DNA from: Pyxicephalus adspersus
Taxonomy: Eukaryota > Chordata > Amphibia > Anura > Pyxicephalidae
Length of the DNA stretch: 64,000 nt
Direction of reading: 5' to 3'
Assembly (NCBI RefSeq): GCF_032062135.1
Contig: NC_092859.1
Span: 123,990,663-124,054,662, forward strand
In this document: piece after piece, positions 63,088-64,000 of the stretch
Numbering within the stretch: position 1 is the stretch's first letter
How the letters are laid out: each line of letters opens with the position of its first letter
Notes under the pieces: model-generated
Seen by the model: the letters and a program-made list of their open reading frames with translations, nothing else
Database searches by the model: none
What the model was told of the DNA's origin: nothing
Position numbers and translations under genes: made by a program

Positions 63088-63675
63088 CTATAAAAAAACA
63101 AAAAAACAAACGGTGATTATAAAAGGGTTACTAAATATGCAAAAAAAAAAAAAAAGTCAAACTATATATTTACACACACACAAACTATATATATAAGCCA
63201 AACTATCCTAATCAGTGTAAACCTCACATTTGAAGAAATGTACCTTTCTACAGTGGAGAAAGCAATGTCCTTGATAAATGAACACATGCTGTGCAGTGTG
63301 AAGATATAGGGAGAGCAGGGACTGAGGCTGATAAAGCTTTATTGTCTTGCAAAGCACACACAAAAGGAAAGCATTTCCATGCTCTGCTATGAACAAAATT
63401 TGTATGGAGCCCCTTGCCTTAAGTGTAAACTGTTTATATTCAATTGTCAAATATTTTTTTCTCCTATTTTAGATCCTGTATATTCAATCATCAATGGGTC
63501 TCTGACTTTCCTGTGTAATTAAGGCAGATCATTTCTAGAGGAATAAGGTGGGGGAGACGAAATAATGGAGACTGACAGCTTCCAAAGCAAACAATGGGAA
63601 GTTTGCAGTGAGAAATCAGAGAAGCAATTTCAGTACAGGAGAGGGAGTCTACAGCTAAGCAAAGCTGCAAATAAA

Positions 63676-64000
63676 GCTGCGTACACACGGCAAATTTTTC
63701 TCGCCCGATAATCGGTATCGGCCAATTATCGGGCGAAAATCTGCCGTGTGTACAGTCGGTCGTCGTCCATCGTCCGACGACCGTCCTGGCGGATCCATGG
63801 ACGATGGACGACGACCGATCCTAATGAAAGGGAAGGGGAGAGCGCGCAGCAGGGTGCCGCTCCGTCGCTCTCCCCCTCCCCTCTCCATAGAGCATGAACG
63901 GTGCTGTATGTACAGCACCGTTCATGCATCGTGCAGTCTTTTCTCGTTGGAAAGGATCGTGAAAGATCCTTTCCAACGAGAAAAATTGCAGGTGTGTACG
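63676..64000. mobile_element. Compound-palindrome MITE, running to the right edge
   Basis: The ends GCGTACACACGGCAAATTTT and, inverted, CGTACACACCTGCAATTTTT form terminal inverted repeats (63679 onward and up to 64000). Inside are four successive hairpins: 63681-63753, 63756-63818, 63892-63927 (17-bp perfect arms) and 63941-63982 (18-bp perfect arms, 6-base loop). No open reading frame of note. The right end is cut at or just past the window. It lies in the TJP1 intron upstream of the PDZ1 exon. Confidence 0.85.

Overview
The window is nuclear DNA of a vertebrate, most likely a frog. It is AT-rich, intron-rich and full of short non-autonomous DNA transposons, with a CR1-like LINE and a solo LTR. 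Several repeats resemble families I associate with ranoid frogs; that species-level guess comes from memory and was not tested.

The only recognisable protein-coding gene is TJP1 (tight junction protein ZO-1), on the minus strand from 63087 down to 33909. I could place 21 distinct coding exons, each with AG/GT splice sites. Joined in order, and counting the duplicated pair once, they give 4112 nt (about 1370 codons) in one uninterrupted frame. They run from the middle of PDZ1 through PDZ2, the RS-rich linker, PDZ3, SH3, the guanylate-kinase-like domain, the acidic region, the alternatively spliced alpha motif and the proline/tyrosine-rich tail. The N-terminal exons lie beyond the right edge. 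The last coding exons (rest of the tail and the ZU5 domain) were not found: the final exon here ends at a good splice donor at 33909, and the remaining 33.9 kb holds nothing I recognise as TJP1.

The most striking feature is an exact 1308-bp duplication (56433-57740 and 59367-60674) carrying two TJP1 exons: the end of PDZ1 and the following basic/acidic linker. Splicing all four copies in order would break the reading frame and hit a stop. The second pair is therefore either an assembly artefact or a recent allele requiring exclusive splicing.

Layout: 1-33.9 kb is non-coding. It holds nested MITEs (0.4-1.4 kb), a (TA)n tract, a Tigger-like pair in opposite orientations (5.9 and 23.0 kb), hAT-type MITEs (0.7, 7.5, 10.6, 11.0, 12.7, 20.6, 31.3 kb), two 28-bp minisatellites (15.8 and 20.3 kb), a broken CR1-like LINE (16.9-18.2 kb), a solo LTR with 5-bp target duplication (24.8-25.5 kb) and a possible conserved non-coding stretch (26.6-27.1 kb). 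From 33.9 to 63.1 kb is TJP1 with repeats in its introns. From 63.7 kb to the right edge is a compound-palindrome MITE. I found no tRNA, rRNA, CRISPR array or bacterial-type feature, and no convincing previously undescribed gene system.
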